Shown here one piece after another: positions 20,733-31,991 of a stretch of DNA of 64,000 nt (position 1 is its first letter; each line of letters begins with the position of its first letter). The translations under genes and the position numbers were made by a program. Source of the DNA: Dehalobacter sp. CP (GTDB taxonomy: Bacteria > Bacillota_B > Desulfitobacteriia > Desulfitobacteriales > Syntrophobotulaceae); contig VMEE01000087.1 of the NCBI GenBank assembly GCA_009910795.1, positions 21,585-85,584 of the forward strand, in the 5' to 3' direction. The notes under the pieces are model-generated. The model saw only the letters and a list, made by a program, of their open reading frames with translations, ran no database searches and was not told the DNA's origin.

Positions 20733-23700
20733 TTAAACTTCGGTTCTGGATCGAAGCGCACCGTCGTCTGTGATTTTCAGGGTCCGGTATTTTGACATCC
20801 CGGTACCGGCAGGGATTAGTTTTCCGATGATGACATTCTCTTTCAGGCCAATCAACGGATCGACTTTTCCTTTAATAGCAGCTTCCGTGAGTACTCTGGT
20901 TGTCTCCTGGAAGGATGCTGCCGAGAGGAAGGAATCGGTAGCGAGAGAAGCCTTGGTAATTCCGAGCAGAACCGGACGGCATTCAGCAGGTTCTCCGCCT
21001 TCCTGCAAGACTTTCGCGTTTTCCTCCTCAAACTCGAAGATATCGATCAGTCCGCCGGGTAGAAGGCTGGTGTCTCCGGCTTCTTCTATCTTAACTTTTC
21101 TGAGCATCTGCCGGACCATCACCTCGATATGCTTGTCATTGATATCAACGCCCTGCAGACGGTATACCCGCTGCACTTCTCCGAGCAGATAGACCTGTAC
21201 ACCGATGATTCCCTTGATCTTCAGCGTATCATGAGGATTAATGCTGCCTTCGGTCAATTCGTCACCAGGGGAGATGACCTGGCCATTCTTAACTTTGAGG
21301 CGGGAACCAAACGGTATGGTATAGATTCCTTGTTCCCCGGTTTCGCTCGTGACTTCCACTTCTCTGCGGCCTTTGACTTCTCTGATCGTAATTGTGCCAC
21401 TGATTTCGGAGATAATCGCCTGGCCTTTGGGCTTGCGTGCTTCAAACAGTTCCTCTACCCTCGGCAGACCCTGAGTAATGTCGTCTCCAGCAACACCACC
21501 GGTGTGGAAAGTACGCATCGTAAGCTGAGTTCCAGGTTCACCGATAGATTGGGCAGCGATAATGCCGACTGCTTCGCCGATTTCAACCTGACGTCCGGTG
21601 GCAAGGTTTCTGCCGTAGCATTTCTTGCAAACGCCGTAACGGGTCTTACAGTTCAGCACGGACCTTATCTCAACTTTGTCATAAACATCAGCAATCGCTT
21701 TAGCTTGTTCTTCACTGATTTCGTAATCGGGAGAAGCCAGCAGTTCGCCTGTTTCAGGATGACGGATCTCTCTTACCAGGAAGCGTCCTACCAGACGTTC
21801 TTCCAGTTTTTCGATCATTTCACTGCCTTCCTTGATGTCTTCGACCATAATGCCTTTATCGGAGCCGCAATCATCCTCCCGGACAATGACATCCTGGGAT
21901 ACGTCGACGAGTCTGCGGGTCAGATACCCGGAGTCGGCAGTTCTGAGTGCGGTGTCAGCCAAACCTTTACGTGCACCGTGCGAAGAGATAAAGTACTCCA
22001 ACACAGTCAGGCCTTCACGGAAGTTGGCTTTAATAGGCAGTTCAATCGTTCGGCCTGACGGGTCTGCCATCAGTCCGCGCATCCCTGCCAGCTGACGCAG
22101 CTGCTGAATATTACCACGCGCTCCGGAATTGGCCATCATATAAACCGGATTAAACTTATCCAGTGATTCCATCAAAGCTTTCGTTACGGAATCATTGGCT
22201 TTAGTCCAAATTTCGATAACAAGGATCTTGCGCTCTTCATCGGTAATGAGACCGCGTCGGTACTGCTGTTCGGTCTTGGCAACAGCAATATCCGCCTCGG
22301 CCAGAATCGTTCTCTTGACTTCGGGAACCTGGATATCGTCAATACCGACCGTGACTCCGGCTCGTGTCGAAAACTTAAAGCCTAGATTTTTTATTCCGTC
22401 CAGTAATAAGGCTGTCTTCTCGTAACCGCAAAAACGGTAAGTCTTGGCAACAATTTTATCTAAAGACTTCTTAGTGACCATTTCGTTTATATAACCGGCT
22501 TCTTCAGGAATAACGGTATTGAAAATGAGTCTTCCTGTCGTTGTCTCCAGAAGTTCTCCATCCTTACGCACCTTGATCAAGGCTTGAAGATGGACAGCTT
22601 TGGAATTGTACGCCAGAACCGCTTCATCCAGATCCTTGAAGATCTTGCCTTCACCAAGGGCTCCAGGTCTTTCCATTGTCAGATAGTAGCAGCCCAGAAC
22701 CATATCTTTGGTTGGTGAAGCTACCGGGCGTCCGTCTTTCGGGTTCAGGATATTGTGCGCAGACAGCATCAGCAGCCGAGCTTCAGACTGGGCCTCAGCG
22801 GAAAGCGGCACGTGAACCGCCATCTGGTCCCCATCGAAGTCGGCATTGTAAGCCGTACAAACGAGCGGGTGAATCTGCAGAGCCTTACCTTCGACAAGGA
22901 TAGGCTCAAAAGCCTGAATTCCAAGTCTGTGCAGCGTTGGAGCACGGTTCAGGAGCACTGGATGCTCAGCAATGACTTTTTCCAGGACATCCCATACTTC
23001 CGGTCTTACCCTTTCCACCATTCGCTTGGCACTTTTAATATTATGAGCATAACCCTCATTAACTAAGTTTTTCATCACGAAAGGCTTAAACAGCTCAATT
23101 GCCATCTCTTTCGGCAACCCGCACTGGGAAAGCTTCAGTGTCGGCCCTACAACGATAACAGAACGACCGGAATAGTCAACACGTTTTCCTAAAAGGTTCT
23201 GACGGAATCTTCCCTGCTTACCTTTTAGCATATCACTTAACGATTTTAGCGGCCTGTTGCCGGGTCCGGTAACCGGCCGTCCGCGACGGCCATTGTCAAT
23301 CAGTGCGTCAACAGCTTCTTGAAGCATTCTTTTTTCGTTCCGGACAATAATATCCGGAGCGCCAAGGTCAAGAAGCTTTTTCAGCCTGTTATTTCTATTA
23401 ATGACCCTGCGGTACAGATCATTCAGGTCGGAGGTTGCAAACCTTCCGCCGTCCAGCTGAACCATCGGCCGCAGTTCTGGTGGAATAACCGGGATCGCAT
23501 CAAGAACCATCCATTCCGGACTGTTTCCGGACTGTTTAAATGCTTCGACAACCTCCAGACGTCTGATCGCCCTGATTTTTCGCTGACCGGACACTTCCTT
23601 AAGCTCGGTGCGAAGTTCTTCGTTCAGTTTATCTAGATCAATCTCGGCCAATAACGCCTTGATGGCCTCAGCACCCATCTCTGCCTTGAAGCCACTGCCG

Positions 23701-24185
23701 TATTTTTCCCTGGCCTCCCGGTATTCTGTCTCGGTAAGAAGCTGTTTTTTCATCAGGGAGGTATCCTTTGGATCAACAACGATATACGCGACAAAATATA
23801 GAACTTTTTCCAGGGAACGCGGTGACATGTCCAGCAGAAGCCCCATTCTGCTCGGAATCCCTTTGAAGTACCAGATATGGGAAACCGGCGCAGCCAGCTC
23901 AATATGTCCCATTCTCTCACGGCGGACTTTAGACCTCGTTACTTCAACACCGCATCGGTCACAAATAATGCCTTTATAACGGACTCTCTTATATTTACCG
24001 CAGTGGCACTCCCAGTCACGGGTAGGGCCAAATATTTTTTCACAGAAAAGACCTTCTCTTTCGGGCTTTAAGGTGCGGTAATTAATGGTCTCAGGTTTTT
24101 TTACTTCCCCATAGGACCATTTGCGGATCATCTCCGGAGAAGCCAACCCGATACGCATCCTCTCAAAATTATTCACATCAAGCAC
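20733..24185 (-). CDS. rpoC: DNA-directed RNA polymerase beta-prime subunit
   Basis: Beta-prime, 1150 residues. The N-terminal zinc site is C60, C62, C75, C78; the catalytic magnesium loop NADFDGD is at 447-453. The bridge helix/trigger-loop region includes [16 protein letters not shown], and a second zinc set lies near [13 protein letters not shown]. There is no large SI3-type insertion, as expected for Firmicutes. It is 49 bp downstream of rpoB and shares its promoter. Confidence 0.98.
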   Translation of the reverse strand: MLDVNNFERMRIGLASPEMIRKWSYGEVKKPETINYRTLKPEREGLFCEKIFGPTRDWECHCGKYKRVRYKGIICDRCGVEVTRSKVRRERMGHIELAAPVSHIWYFKGIPSRMGLLLDMSPRSLEKVLYFVAYIVVDPKDTSLMKKQLLTETEYREAREKYGSGFKAEMGAEAIKALLAEIDLDKLNEELRTELKEVSGQRKIRAIRRLEVVEAFKQSGNSPEWMVLDAIPVIPPELRPMVQLDGGRFATSDLNDLYRRVINRNNRLKKLLDLGAPDIIVRNEKRMLQEAVDALIDNGRRGRPVTGPGNRPLKSLSDMLKGKQGRFRQNLLGKRVDYSGRSVIVVGPTLKLSQCGLPKEMAIELFKPFVMKNLVNEGYAHNIKSAKRMVERVRPEVWDVLEKVIAEHPVLLNRAPTLHRLGIQAFEPILVEGKALQIHPLVCTAYNADFDGDQMAVHVPLSAEAQSEARLLMLSAHNILNPKDGRPVASPTKDMVLGCYYLTMERPGALGEGKIFKDLDEAVLAYNSKAVHLQALIKVRKDGELLETTTGRLIFNTVIPEEAGYINEMVTKKSLDKIVAKTYRFCGYEKTALLLDGIKNLGFKFSTRAGVTVGIDDIQVPEVKRTILAEADIAVAKTEQQYRRGLITDEERKILVIEIWTKANDSVTKALMESLDKFNPVYMMANSGARGNIQQLRQLAGMRGLMADPSGRTIELPIKANFREGLTVLEYFISSHGARKGLADTALRTADSGYLTRRLVDVSQDVIVREDDCGSDKGIMVEDIKEGSEMIEKLEERLVGRFLVREIRHPETGELLASPDYEISEEQAKAIADVYDKVEIRSVLNCKTRYGVCKKCYGRNLATGRQVEIGEAVGIIAAQSIGEPGTQLTMRTFHTGGVAGDDITQGLPRVEELFEARKPKGQAIISEISGTITIREVKGRREVEVTSETGEQGIYTIPFGSRLKVKNGQVISPGDELTEGSINPHDTLKIKGIIGVQVYLLGEVQRVYRLQGVDINDKHIEVMVRQMLRKVKIEEAGDTSLLPGGLIDIFEFEEENAKVLQEGGEPAECRPVLLGITKASLATDSFLSAASFQETTRVLTEAAIKGKVDPLIGLKENVIIGKLIPAGTGMSKYRTLKITDDGALRSRTEV

Positions 24186-24234
24186 GGTATTCTCTCCTTT
24201 CGCCCATCAAGCTTTCTCGATCTAAACGCACACT

Positions 24235-27200
24235 TTACTTGTAATCCGGATCAAAATCGTCATCCATGTTGTCGCTGAAATCATTGTCCAGATCATTAAC
24301 AAGATCATTACCAAGGTCAGACTCGGGAACACTCAGGACAGGGAAATCTTCAGTTTTGTCATTCAAATCGCCATCCAAATCTTCATCAAGAGTCTCATCT
24401 TCATTATCATAGCCAATGCCGCTTTCGTCATTGACATCAATCACGGAATACTGATCATCCATTCCCAGTTCATGGGCAGCTTCTGTGACATCATCATCCA
24501 AATCCTTAATTTCAATTTCCTGATCTTCTTCCGAAAGTACGGAAACATCAAGTCCAAGGCTCTGCAATTCCTTGATGAGTACCTTAAATGATTCTGGCAC
24601 GCCCGGCTCAGGAATATTCTCACCTTTGACAATTGCTTCGTAGGTCTTGACCCTACCTACCACATCATCGGACTTAACGGTAAGTATCTCCTGCAGCGTA
24701 AACGATGCGCCATAAGCTTCAAGTGCCCAAACTTCCATCTCTCCGAAGCGTTGACCGCCGAACTGCGCTTTACCGCCGAGCGGCTGCTGGGTGACCAGCG
24801 AGTACGGACCTGTAGAACGGGCATGGATCTTGTCATCAACAAGATGGTGAAGTTTCAGCATATACATATAGCCAACAGTAACTTCATTATCAAAAGGCTC
24901 ACCGGTACGGCCGTCATAAAGAACGGATTTTCCATGTCCGGGAAGTCCGGCCTTTCTCAAGGTATCAAAGACATCATCTTCTCTGGCTCCGTCAAAAACC
25001 GGTGTGGCAATATACATGCCCAGTGCTTTCGCCGCCCAACCAAGATGGGTTTCCAGAACCTGTCCGATATTCATACGAGATGGAACACCGAGCGGATTCA
25101 GAACGATTTCAATCGGCGTGCCGTCCGGCATAAAAGGCATATCCTCCTGGCGCATAATTCTGGAAATAACCCCTTTGTTTCCGTGTCTTCCAGCCATTTT
25201 ATCGCCGACGGATATCTTACGTTTCTGGGCAATATAGACTCTTACGAGTTGGTTGACCCCAGGGGCCAGTTCATCGCCGTTCTCGCGCTTAAATACTTTA
25301 ACATCAACAACTTTTCCGGCCTCGCCATGCGGAACACGTAAAGAAGTATCCCTGACTTCTCTGGCTTTCTCACCAAAGATTGCTCTTAGCAGGCGTTCTT
25401 CAGCCGTAAGCTCCGTTTCCCCTTTCGGAGTAACCTTGCCCACCAAGATATCTCCAGGGTGCACTTCGGCACCGATCCGGATAATACCACGTTCGTCAAG
25501 ATCTTTCAAAACATCTTCTCCGACGTTTGGAATATCTCTGGTAATCTCTTCAGGCCCAAGTTTGGTATCCCGGGCATCTGCTTCGTATTCCTCAATATGA
25601 ATGGACGTAAAATAATCTTCTTTCACCAGCTTCTCGCTGATCAGAATAGCATCCTCATAGTTGTATCCTTCCCAGGGCATAAACGCTACCAGAACGTTTC
25701 GCCCGAGGGCAAGTTCTCCGTTATCTGTTGACGGGCCGTCGGCAATTACCTGACCAGCATCGATTCTCTGGCCTTTGACAACAATCGGTTTCTGATTGAT
25801 ACAGGTTCCCTGGTTGCTGCGCGTGTATTTCAAAAGTCTATTCCGGGTTGTTGTGCCGTCATTGTTTTGAATGATGATCTCATCGGAAGTAACCCGTAAA
25901 GCAGTTCCTTCTTTTGGAGAAACCAGACAGACACCGGAATCAACAGCAGCCTTATACTCCATGCCGGTGCCAATATACGGCGCATCTGTTTTGAGTAGAG
26001 GCACAGCCTGACGCTGCATGTTGGAACCCATCAGAGCACGGTTAGCATCGTCATGCTCGAGGAATGGAATCAAGGCGGTCGCAATCGATACCATCTGCTT
26101 CGGCGAAACGTCCATATACTGAATGTTTACCGGCGGAACCAGGACGAAATCTTCGCCGTGGCGCGCTTCGATCTTTTCGCTTAAAAACTCCCCATTTTCA
26201 CCAACAGCGGCATTGGCCTGGGCAATAATATATTTTTCCTCTTCATCAGCTGTTAAGTAATGGATCTCATCCGTCACTTTGCCATTTTCTACTTTGCGGT
26301 AAGGTGCCTCAATAAAGCCATACTCATTAATGCGTCCATATGTGCTTAGTGAACCAATCAAACCAATGTTCGGACCCTCAGGCGTTTCAATCGGGCACAT
26401 CCGGCCATAGTGGGAATGATGCACGTCGCGCACTTCAAATCCGGCTCTCTCTCTGCTTAAACCACCAGGTCCCAGCGCGCTGAGACGGCGTTTATGCGTA
26501 AGCTCGGCCAGTGGATTGGTCTGGTCCATAAACTGTGATAACTGGCTGCTTCCAAAAAACTCTTTAATTGCGGCCACGACTGGACGTATATTGATCAGCA
26601 CCTGAGGTGTAATCCCCTCAATGTCCTGAATCGTCATTCTCTCTCTTACCACTCTCTCCATACGGGAGAGACCAATTCTGAACTGATTCTGAAGAAGCTC
26701 GCCAACCGAACGCAAACGTCTGTTGCCAAGGTGATCAATATCATCAATATGTCCTTCACCATTAATTATTTTAAGCATCCGAGAAATCGATGCGATGATG
26801 TCCTCGGATGTTAAATGCCGTATGTTCTTGGGAATATCCAGACCCAGTTTGTTGTTCAGCTTATAACGGCCTACTTTTGCCAGATCATATCTTCTGGGAT
26901 CAAAGAACAAGGATTCCAGAAGACTGCGGGCACTCTCCACCGTAGGCGGTTCTCCAGGACGAAGACGTTTATAAATCTCAACTAGCGCTTCTTCCGTTGA
27001 TTCCGTATTGTCTCTTTCCAGCGTAATTTTAACGTTCTCATTGTCATCGAACGCTTCGAGGATCCGGCCATTGGTTGAATAGCCAAGGGCTCTGACCAGT
27101 ACCGTAGCCGGTAGTTTACGGGTTCTGTCAACCCGGACAAAAATATTATCATTAATATCTGTCTCAAATTCCAGCCAGGCACCACGGTTCGGAATAATCG

Positions 27201-27675
27201 TTGCGCCGTAAAGCTTTTTACCGCTGGTGTCGATTGTTTCAGAATAATAAACGCCGGGCGATCTTACCAACTGACTGACAATAACACGTTCCGCACCATT
27301 AATAATGAAGGTGCCTTTATCGGTCATCAGGGGAAAGTCCCCCATGAACACTTCCTGCTCCTTAACCTCTCCTGTTTCCTTATTAATAAGGCGTACTTTG
27401 ACTCTGAGAGGTGCTGCAAACGTAACGTCACGTTCTTTGCATTCCTCGACCTCATATTTTGGATCGCCGAGGCTGTAGTCTATGAATTCCAAAACCAGAT
27501 TTCCGGTAAAATCCTGAATTGGGGAAATGTCGCGAAACATTTCGCGAAGCCCTTCCTTCAGAAACCACTCGTAGGAATTCTGTTGAATTTCGATTAAGTT
27601 GGGCATATCCAGAACTTCCCGAAGCCTCGCATAACTTGCCCGTTCTCTTGTTCCAACTTTGATAGGATTCACCAT
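24235..27675 (-). CDS. rpoB: DNA-directed RNA polymerase beta subunit
   Basis: Beta, 1146 residues. The rifampicin pocket ([29 protein letters not shown], in part) is wild type: Q, D, H and S residues known to mutate to resistance are unchanged. C-terminal active-site and clamp segments (VLDGREDD-type [23 protein letters not shown]) are present. The last 80 residues or so form a very acidic, low-complexity tail (repeats such as NDLDNDF and [10 protein letters not shown]) beyond the usual beta terminus. Confidence 0.98.
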   Translation of the reverse strand: MVNPIKVGTRERASYARLREVLDMPNLIEIQQNSYEWFLKEGLREMFRDISPIQDFTGNLVLEFIDYSLGDPKYEVEECKERDVTFAAPLRVKVRLINKETGEVKEQEVFMGDFPLMTDKGTFIINGAERVIVSQLVRSPGVYYSETIDTSGKKLYGATIIPNRGAWLEFETDINDNIFVRVDRTRKLPATVLVRALGYSTNGRILEAFDDNENVKITLERDNTESTEEALVEIYKRLRPGEPPTVESARSLLESLFFDPRRYDLAKVGRYKLNNKLGLDIPKNIRHLTSEDIIASISRMLKIINGEGHIDDIDHLGNRRLRSVGELLQNQFRIGLSRMERVVRERMTIQDIEGITPQVLINIRPVVAAIKEFFGSSQLSQFMDQTNPLAELTHKRRLSALGPGGLSRERAGFEVRDVHHSHYGRMCPIETPEGPNIGLIGSLSTYGRINEYGFIEAPYRKVENGKVTDEIHYLTADEEEKYIIAQANAAVGENGEFLSEKIEARHGEDFVLVPPVNIQYMDVSPKQMVSIATALIPFLEHDDANRALMGSNMQRQAVPLLKTDAPYIGTGMEYKAAVDSGVCLVSPKEGTALRVTSDEIIIQNNDGTTTRNRLLKYTRSNQGTCINQKPIVVKGQRIDAGQVIADGPSTDNGELALGRNVLVAFMPWEGYNYEDAILISEKLVKEDYFTSIHIEEYEADARDTKLGPEEITRDIPNVGEDVLKDLDERGIIRIGAEVHPGDILVGKVTPKGETELTAEERLLRAIFGEKAREVRDTSLRVPHGEAGKVVDVKVFKRENGDELAPGVNQLVRVYIAQKRKISVGDKMAGRHGNKGVISRIMRQEDMPFMPDGTPIEIVLNPLGVPSRMNIGQVLETHLGWAAKALGMYIATPVFDGAREDDVFDTLRKAGLPGHGKSVLYDGRTGEPFDNEVTVGYMYMLKLHHLVDDKIHARSTGPYSLVTQQPLGGKAQFGGQRFGEMEVWALEAYGASFTLQEILTVKSDDVVGRVKTYEAIVKGENIPEPGVPESFKVLIKELQSLGLDVSVLSEEDQEIEIKDLDDDVTEAAHELGMDDQYSVIDVNDESGIGYDNEDETLDEDLDGDLNDKTEDFPVLSVPESDLGNDLVNDLDNDFSDNMDDDFDPDYK

Positions 27676-27961
27676 GCCGTTTCACCCTTCCAGTGTTTTT
27701 TCCTGATCGTTCCAACAGAAAACTAGATAATCAAGAAATAATTATAATTGTTTGCGAATACCTTAATACAAATATCCATTACTATCCAAACACCAAAAAG
27801 CAAAGAGCAGATAGGCATAAACAACCAAAAGCAAGGCTTTTTGGGAAAAAACCTCGCTTCAATGTTTATGGAGCTGCCTCACATGAGATGCAATACATCC
27901 ACACTATTATCTCCCAACTTTATTGGTTTGTCTTAGCTTAAGATCACAGTGACAGTTATTA
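27676..27961 (-). promoter_or_regulatory. Long 5' leader of rpoB
   Basis: About 280 bp lies between the predicted rpoB promoter and the rpoB start. It is AT-rich, with no coding frame having a ribosome site. One imperfect hairpin (AAGCGAGG paired with CCTTGCTT, around 27825-27860) is visible. Nothing else is recognised. Confidence 0.4.
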
Positions 27962-27990
27962 ATCCTAACAAGTATACCGATATTTGTCAA
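27962..27990 (-). promoter_or_regulatory. Predicted sigma-A promoter for rpoBC
   Basis: On the minus strand a consensus -35 TTGACA (27985-27990) is separated by exactly 17 bp from TAGGAT (27962-27967). It lies just downstream of the rplL terminator and would allow independent expression of rpoBC. Confidence 0.65.
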
Positions 27991-28170
27991 GTATATTTTA
28001 TTTACTAATCATCATTCCTGCAACATTTTTCTGGCATTATAGGTTAAATATCTATTATTATATATTATATTCCAAAAAGTTAAAGGCATTTAGATATTTT
28101 TTGCCTGTTTCTACTCAATATTCCATTAGCCTCGTTCAGAACACATTTGACATCCATGAGCACCCGGCGT

Positions 28171-28210
28171 CAAATAAAAACTGAACCGGCTTAAGCATGG
28201 CCGGTTCAGT
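28171..28210 (-). terminator. Rho-independent terminator/attenuator after rplL
   Basis: An 11-bp perfect stem (28180-28190 with 28200-28210, 9-nt loop) is followed on the minus strand by TTTTTATTTG. It sits 25 bp after rplL and ahead of rpoB. Attenuators at this point adjust the ribosomal protein to RNA polymerase ratio in several bacteria. Confidence 0.85.
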
Positions 28211-28234
28211 CTGCGGTACATTTTTCGTTTCAGA

Positions 28235-28612
28235 TTATTTTACGTCTACGCCGGCACCAGCTTCAACAAGTTTAGCTTTGATGGCTTCAGCTTCTTCTTT
28301 GGCAATTTTTTCTTTGACAGGTTTCGGTGCGCCGTCAACAAGATCTTTAGCTTCTTTTAAGCCCAGGCCAGTGATTTCACGAACAACTTTGATGACGTTG
28401 ATCTTTGCAGCACCAGCGCTGGTCAGGATAACATCAAATTCTGTTTGCTCTTCAGCAACAGGAGCAGCAGCGCCAGCTGCCGGGGCAGCCATAACAGCTG
28501 CGGGAGCAGCAGCGCTTACACCAAACTCTTCTTCGAAAGCTTTAACGAGCTCAGCAAGCTCAAGAACGGTCATACCTTTTACGGCTTCTAAAATTTCAGC
28601 AGTTTTGGACAT
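28235..28612 (-). CDS. rplL: 50S ribosomal protein L7/L12
   Basis: L7/L12, 125 residues from [12 protein letters not shown]-terminal dimerisation domain, alanine-rich hinge (about 38-55), and C-terminal factor-binding domain ([20 protein letters not shown]). Multiple copies form the flexible stalk that recruits EF-Tu and EF-G. The start follows an AAGGAGG site; a longer upstream frame is rejected. Confidence 0.97.
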   Translation of the reverse strand: MSKTAEILEAVKGMTVLELAELVKAFEEEFGVSAAAPAAVMAAPAAGAAAPVAEEQTEFDVILTSAGAAKINVIKVVREITGLGLKEAKDLVDGAPKPVKEKIAKEEAEAIKAKLVEAGAGVDVK

Positions 28613-28774
28613 TAAAATATCCTCCTTAAAATAATTCACATATTTTTTATTTTTGTTTTGACTAGTCATTAGATCTGTTAACATCCGGTACCGTCCAAAC
28701 CTTCGTGTCAGATGTTGGATAGTCCCAGAGTCTGCGCATGCATCGGGCCTCGGGCATCGAATCCCGTGCCTCGA

Positions 28775-29299
28775 CTATGCCTGGGCTTCTTTAAGTTTAC
28801 GAACTTCTTCCAAAGCATAACCAAATTTGCGGATAGGCCCTTGCAGAACATTGACCATTCCTTGAAGCGGGCCTTGCATTCCAGCAAGTACTTGGGAAAG
28901 AAGAACTTCTCTGGACGGAAGATTTGCGAGATCTTTTACTTTTTCAGCGTTAATGACCTTGCCGTCAAGAACCCCCGCCTTAATGGTCAGGCTCTTGTTT
29001 TTCTTGCTGAATTCACTGAGAATCTTCGCAGGAGCAACAGGATCTGCAGAAAAGGCTAAAGCAGTAGGACCTTCCAGAAATTCATCCAAACCGGTAATCC
29101 CGATTTCATCTGCAGCCCGGCGAACCATTGTATTTTTCAATACGCGGTATTCAATACCGGCCTGGCGCAGTTCTACTCTCAAATTGGTCACCTGCGATAC
29201 CGTCAGACCTCTGTAGTCTGCCAGAATCACTCCGTTTGCACCTTCAAACTTCTGTTTGATATCTTCAACAACTTTTTGCTTCTCTTCAAAATTTGGCAT
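28775..29299 (-). CDS. rplJ: 50S ribosomal protein L10
   Basis: L10, 174 residues from MPNFEEKQKVVEDIKQ, anchors the L12 stalk. The core GVILADYRGLTVSQVTNLR and the C-terminal L12-binding helix (PIRKFGYALEEVRKLK) are typical. The ribosome site GGAAGGAGG lies next to a 9-bp hairpin, consistent with control by the L10 leader. A longer in-frame extension runs through the leader and is not real. Confidence 0.97.
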   Translation of the reverse strand: MPNFEEKQKVVEDIKQKFEGANGVILADYRGLTVSQVTNLRVELRQAGIEYRVLKNTMVRRAADEIGITGLDEFLEGPTALAFSADPVAPAKILSEFSKKNKSLTIKAGVLDGKVINAEKVKDLANLPSREVLLSQVLAGMQGPLQGMVNVLQGPIRKFGYALEEVRKLKEAQA

Positions 29300-29500
29300 A
29301 CACACACCTCCTTCCGAACGCATACTGTCGTATGCGTTTCGTTGCCATCCATGGCTGTCAATAAACAAGCCTCTGCTGGGCGCAGAGGCAAGATTATTAA
29401 TGTCTTTCATGTCTTCAAAAGACGACCTTGTCTCCACCTCGGCAGGATATTAAGCTTAATAAAGCGCCTGCTTTCTACAGCGGAAAATGTTATTAATTTT
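29300..29500 (-). ncRNA. L10 leader (rplJ autoregulatory leader)
   Basis: The 240-bp rplA-rplJ gap contains features of the known L10 leader family. There is a conserved core (CCTGCCGAGGTGGAGAC), a CCTCTGC/GCAGAGG hairpin (29370-29376 with 29382-29388) followed by a T-rich run, and a perfect AACGCATAC-TGTC-GTATGCGTT hairpin (29317-29338) beside the rplJ ribosome site. L10-L12 complex binding is known to repress this operon in Bacillus. Boundaries are approximate. Confidence 0.75.
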
Positions 29501-29539
29501 TTTCAGTCTAGTCGGTATATCTCAGCCCTTAAAAAGTCT

Positions 29540-30232
29540 TTAGACAATTTTCAAAGGATTGATTTTCACTCCTGGTCCCATGGTGGAAGATACCGTTACG
29601 CTACGGACATACTGTCCTTTGGCAGCTGCAGGTTTTGCTTTTGTGACAACTTCGGCAATGGTTTTGTAGTTGTCCATCAGCTTATCCTGATCAAAAGAAA
29701 CCTTGCCGATCGGTACATGAATAATACCGGCTTTATCAGCCCTGTATTCCACTTTACCGGCTTTAATTTCTTTAACTGCTCTTTCGACATCGAACGATAC
29801 AGTTCCGGTCTTCGGGTTCGGCATGAGGCCCTTAGGTCCCAAAAGCTTACCCAGCTTACCGACAGTACCCATCATATCCGGTGTCGCTACAGCAACGTCA
29901 AAACCAAACCAGCCCTGTTGGATTTTCTCAACCATTTCTTCAGCTCCGACAAAATCAGCGCCGGCAGCTTCGGCTTCTTTGGCTTTGTCTCCCTTGGCAA
30001 AAACAAGTACACTTAAAGTTTTGCCTGTTCCATGTGGAAGAACAACCGCTCCGCGGATTTGCTGATCAGCATGGCGGGTATCGATTCCCAATTTGAAAGC
30101 AACTTCAACTGTCTCATCAAATTTTGCTTTGGCATTGGTTTTTACAACACCAATTGCTTCGGCCGGCTCAAACACAGCCTGATTATCAAATGCTTTTAAA
30201 GCATCAAGGTATTTCTTACCTCTTTTTGGCAT
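29540..30232 (-). CDS. rplA: 50S ribosomal protein L1
   Basis: L1, 230 residues, forms the mobile L1 stalk that helps E-site tRNA leave. Signature [20 protein letters not shown] and start [15 protein letters not shown] are intact. It follows rplK by 57 bp. Confidence 0.98.
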   Translation of the reverse strand: MPKRGKKYLDALKAFDNQAVFEPAEAIGVVKTNAKAKFDETVEVAFKLGIDTRHADQQIRGAVVLPHGTGKTLSVLVFAKGDKAKEAEAAGADFVGAEEMVEKIQQGWFGFDVAVATPDMMGTVGKLGKLLGPKGLMPNPKTGTVSFDVERAVKEIKAGKVEYRADKAGIIHVPIGKVSFDQDKLMDNYKTIAEVVTKAKPAAAKGQYVRSVTVSSTMGPGVKINPLKIV

Positions 30233-30289
30233 CTTTCTTTAACCTCCTTGTGGTCTTCGGGCCAAACCCTCCCACATTGTTCAACGGAA

Positions 30290-30712
30290 TCAAACAATAT
30301 CGATTCCCATACTGCGTGCAGTACCTTCGACCATACGCATTGCAGCTTCAATGCTTGCTGCATTTAAGTCTTTCATCTTTTGTTCAGCAATTTCCCTAAC
30401 CTGATCTTTGGTCACTTTCGCAACCTTTTGCTTGTTCGGAACAGCGGAACCAGACGGAATGTTGGCTGCCTTCTTAAGCAATACGGATGCCGGCGGAGTC
30501 TTCAGAACAAAAGTAAAGGAACGGTCTTCATAAATCGTAATCTCTGCAGGAATGATCAGTCCAGCCTGATCCTTCGTTCTTTCATTGTATTCTTTGCAGA
30601 AGCCCATGATATTAACACCGTGCTGACCCAAAGCAGGACCAACTGGAGGTGCCGGATTTGCCTTACCTGCGGTGATTGCCAATTTTACCAGCCCAATAAC
30701 TTTCTTTGCCAT
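30290..30712 (-). CDS. rplK: 50S ribosomal protein L11
   Basis: L11, 140 residues, of the GTPase-associated centre. The proline-rich N-terminal domain ([20 protein letters not shown]) that binds thiostrepton and RelA-related signalling, and the C-terminal rRNA-binding domain, are both complete. It follows nusG by 30 bp. Confidence 0.98.
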   Translation of the reverse strand: MAKKVIGLVKLAITAGKANPAPPVGPALGQHGVNIMGFCKEYNERTKDQAGLIIPAEITIYEDRSFTFVLKTPPASVLLKKAANIPSGSAVPNKQKVAKVTKDQVREIAEQKMKDLNAASIEAAMRMVEGTARSMGIDIV

Positions 30713-30742
30713 AATTACACCTCCTTGCTGTGGAATATCTAT

Positions 30743-31270
30743 TTAGTCAAGCTTTTCCACTTGCCCAAACTCAAGTTCGACCGGCGTCTCTCTCCCAAAC
30801 ATGGAAACCGAGACTCTGACTTTTTGCTTTTCTTCGAGGACTTCTTTCACAACACCAATAAAGTCTTTGAACGGACCGGAAATGACCCGGACAGACTGCC
30901 CGACAACAACGTCAATCTTGGTGCGGATTTTCTCGAGTCCCATTTGGCGTAAAATAACAGCGACCTCATGATCCAGAAGCGGAATCGGTTTGCTGCCGCT
31001 TCCTACAAACCCGGTCACCCCAGGTGTATTGCGGACCACATACCAAGAGTCGTCAGTCATGTCCATCTCCACTAGAACGTAACCTGGAAACACCTTGCGT
31101 TTGGAGATTTTTTTCTTGCCGTTCTTTATTTCGATCTCGTCTTCCATAGGAACTAAAACGCGAAAAATTTTATCCTCCATATTCATGGATTCCACGCGTT
31201 TTTCCAGATTTGTTTTCACCTTGTTCTCATATCCGGAATAAGTGTGAATAACATACCAGTTCTTCGTCAT
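30743..31270 (-). CDS. nusG: Transcription termination/antitermination factor NusG
   Basis: NusG, 175 residues from MTKNWYVIHTYSGYENKV, has the NGN domain (about 1-110, with VFPGYVLVEM) and a C-terminal KOW domain (about 120-175, RVISGPFKDFIGVVKEV). It binds elongating RNA polymerase and couples it to ribosomes. A TAGGAGG site precedes the chosen ATG. It follows secE by 48 bp. Confidence 0.97.
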   Translation of the reverse strand: MTKNWYVIHTYSGYENKVKTNLEKRVESMNMEDKIFRVLVPMEDEIEIKNGKKKISKRKVFPGYVLVEMDMTDDSWYVVRNTPGVTGFVGSGSKPIPLLDHEVAVILRQMGLEKIRTKIDVVVGQSVRVISGPFKDFIGVVKEVLEEKQKVRVSVSMFGRETPVELEFGQVEKLD

Positions 31271-31318
31271 TAACCGAAAGCCTCCTAAGAAAGATTCATC
31301 CAATTGTCAAATGAATTG

Positions 31319-31570
31319 TTAAATACCAAGCAGGTTGGTCATTGCGTACGTCAGACCACTGTCTACAATCCAAATCAACAAAGCAACAATTGCCACAGAA
31401 ACAAGCACGACACCGGTATACGTCAGCAACGTCTGACGAGTCGGCCAATGTACTTTCTTCAGCTCAAGCCCAACCTCACGAAAAAAAGCAAACCGTTTTC
31501 CGGGGTTCTTAAACCTATTAAGAAAGCCGCCTTTTGCACCTGTGGTATCTGCTTTCTTTGCCACTGCCAT
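31319..31570 (-). CDS. secE: Preprotein translocase subunit SecE
   Basis: SecE, 83 residues, the single-helix Gram-positive form. The amphipathic segment (REVGLELKKVHWPTRQ) precedes one transmembrane helix (VVLVSVAIVALLIWIV). It clamps SecY in the translocon. Gene order rpmG-secE-nusG is standard. Confidence 0.97.
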   Translation of the reverse strand: MAVAKKADTTGAKGGFLNRFKNPGKRFAFFREVGLELKKVHWPTRQTLLTYTGVVLVSVAIVALLIWIVDSGLTYAMTNLLGI

Positions 31571-31608
31571 ATCTTCACATCCTTAACGGAATATTCTTCC
31601 GGTTCGTA

Positions 31609-31758
31609 CTATTTTGTTTCCTTATGAACAGTATGAGCTTTGCAAGTTCTGCAATATTTTTTGATCTCTATACGATCTGGGTCATTTTTCTTATTCTTAT
31701 TGGACTGATAATTTCTGTTTTTGCACTCAGTACAAGCCAATGTGATTGCAACACGCAT
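31609..31758 (-). CDS. rpmG: 50S ribosomal protein L33 (zinc form)
   Basis: L33, 49 residues from [17 protein letters not shown], with zinc ligands C9, C12, C36, C39. The start is set by family conservation; the longer frame upstream is not conserved. It is the first gene of the rpmG-secE-nusG-rplKAJL cluster. Confidence 0.96.
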   Translation of the reverse strand: MRVAITLACTECKNRNYQSNKNKKNDPDRIEIKKYCRTCKAHTVHKETK

Positions 31759-31816
31759 TTGGAACACCCCCCCGGCAATGGCATTAAACTGCATATTTTA
31801 CAAGTCGCACAGAATA

Positions 31817-31845
31817 ATTTAACACAATAATAAAGTCTTTGTCAA
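31817..31845 (-). promoter_or_regulatory. Predicted sigma-A promoter for rpmG-secE-nusG
   Basis: Minus-strand -35 TTGACA (31840-31845), 17-bp spacer, -10 TTAAAT (31817-31822), about 59 bp upstream of the rpmG start. The rest of the gap to 31991 is AT-rich and also carries upstream DNA of the divergent amidohydrolase. Confidence 0.6.
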
Positions 31846-31991
31846 GGAAGATTCCTTTGTATGCCGCAAATAAACTGTGAAATTCTCTTGCCAAAATAGG
31901 CAGAACGAATTAGGATTGTATTATTGTCGATATTTATTCATTATATCATAACTGTGCTTAGAAAATAAAAAAAGAATTAGAGGTCTGTCTT

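Noticed and set aside
27693..28184. Small frames in the rpoB leader
   Set aside because: They are AT-rich, lack ribosome sites and overlap the predicted promoter and leader.
31759..31991. A tRNA gene before rpmG, as in some Firmicutes
   Set aside because: No cloverleaf or T-loop GTTCRANNC sequence is present in this gap.
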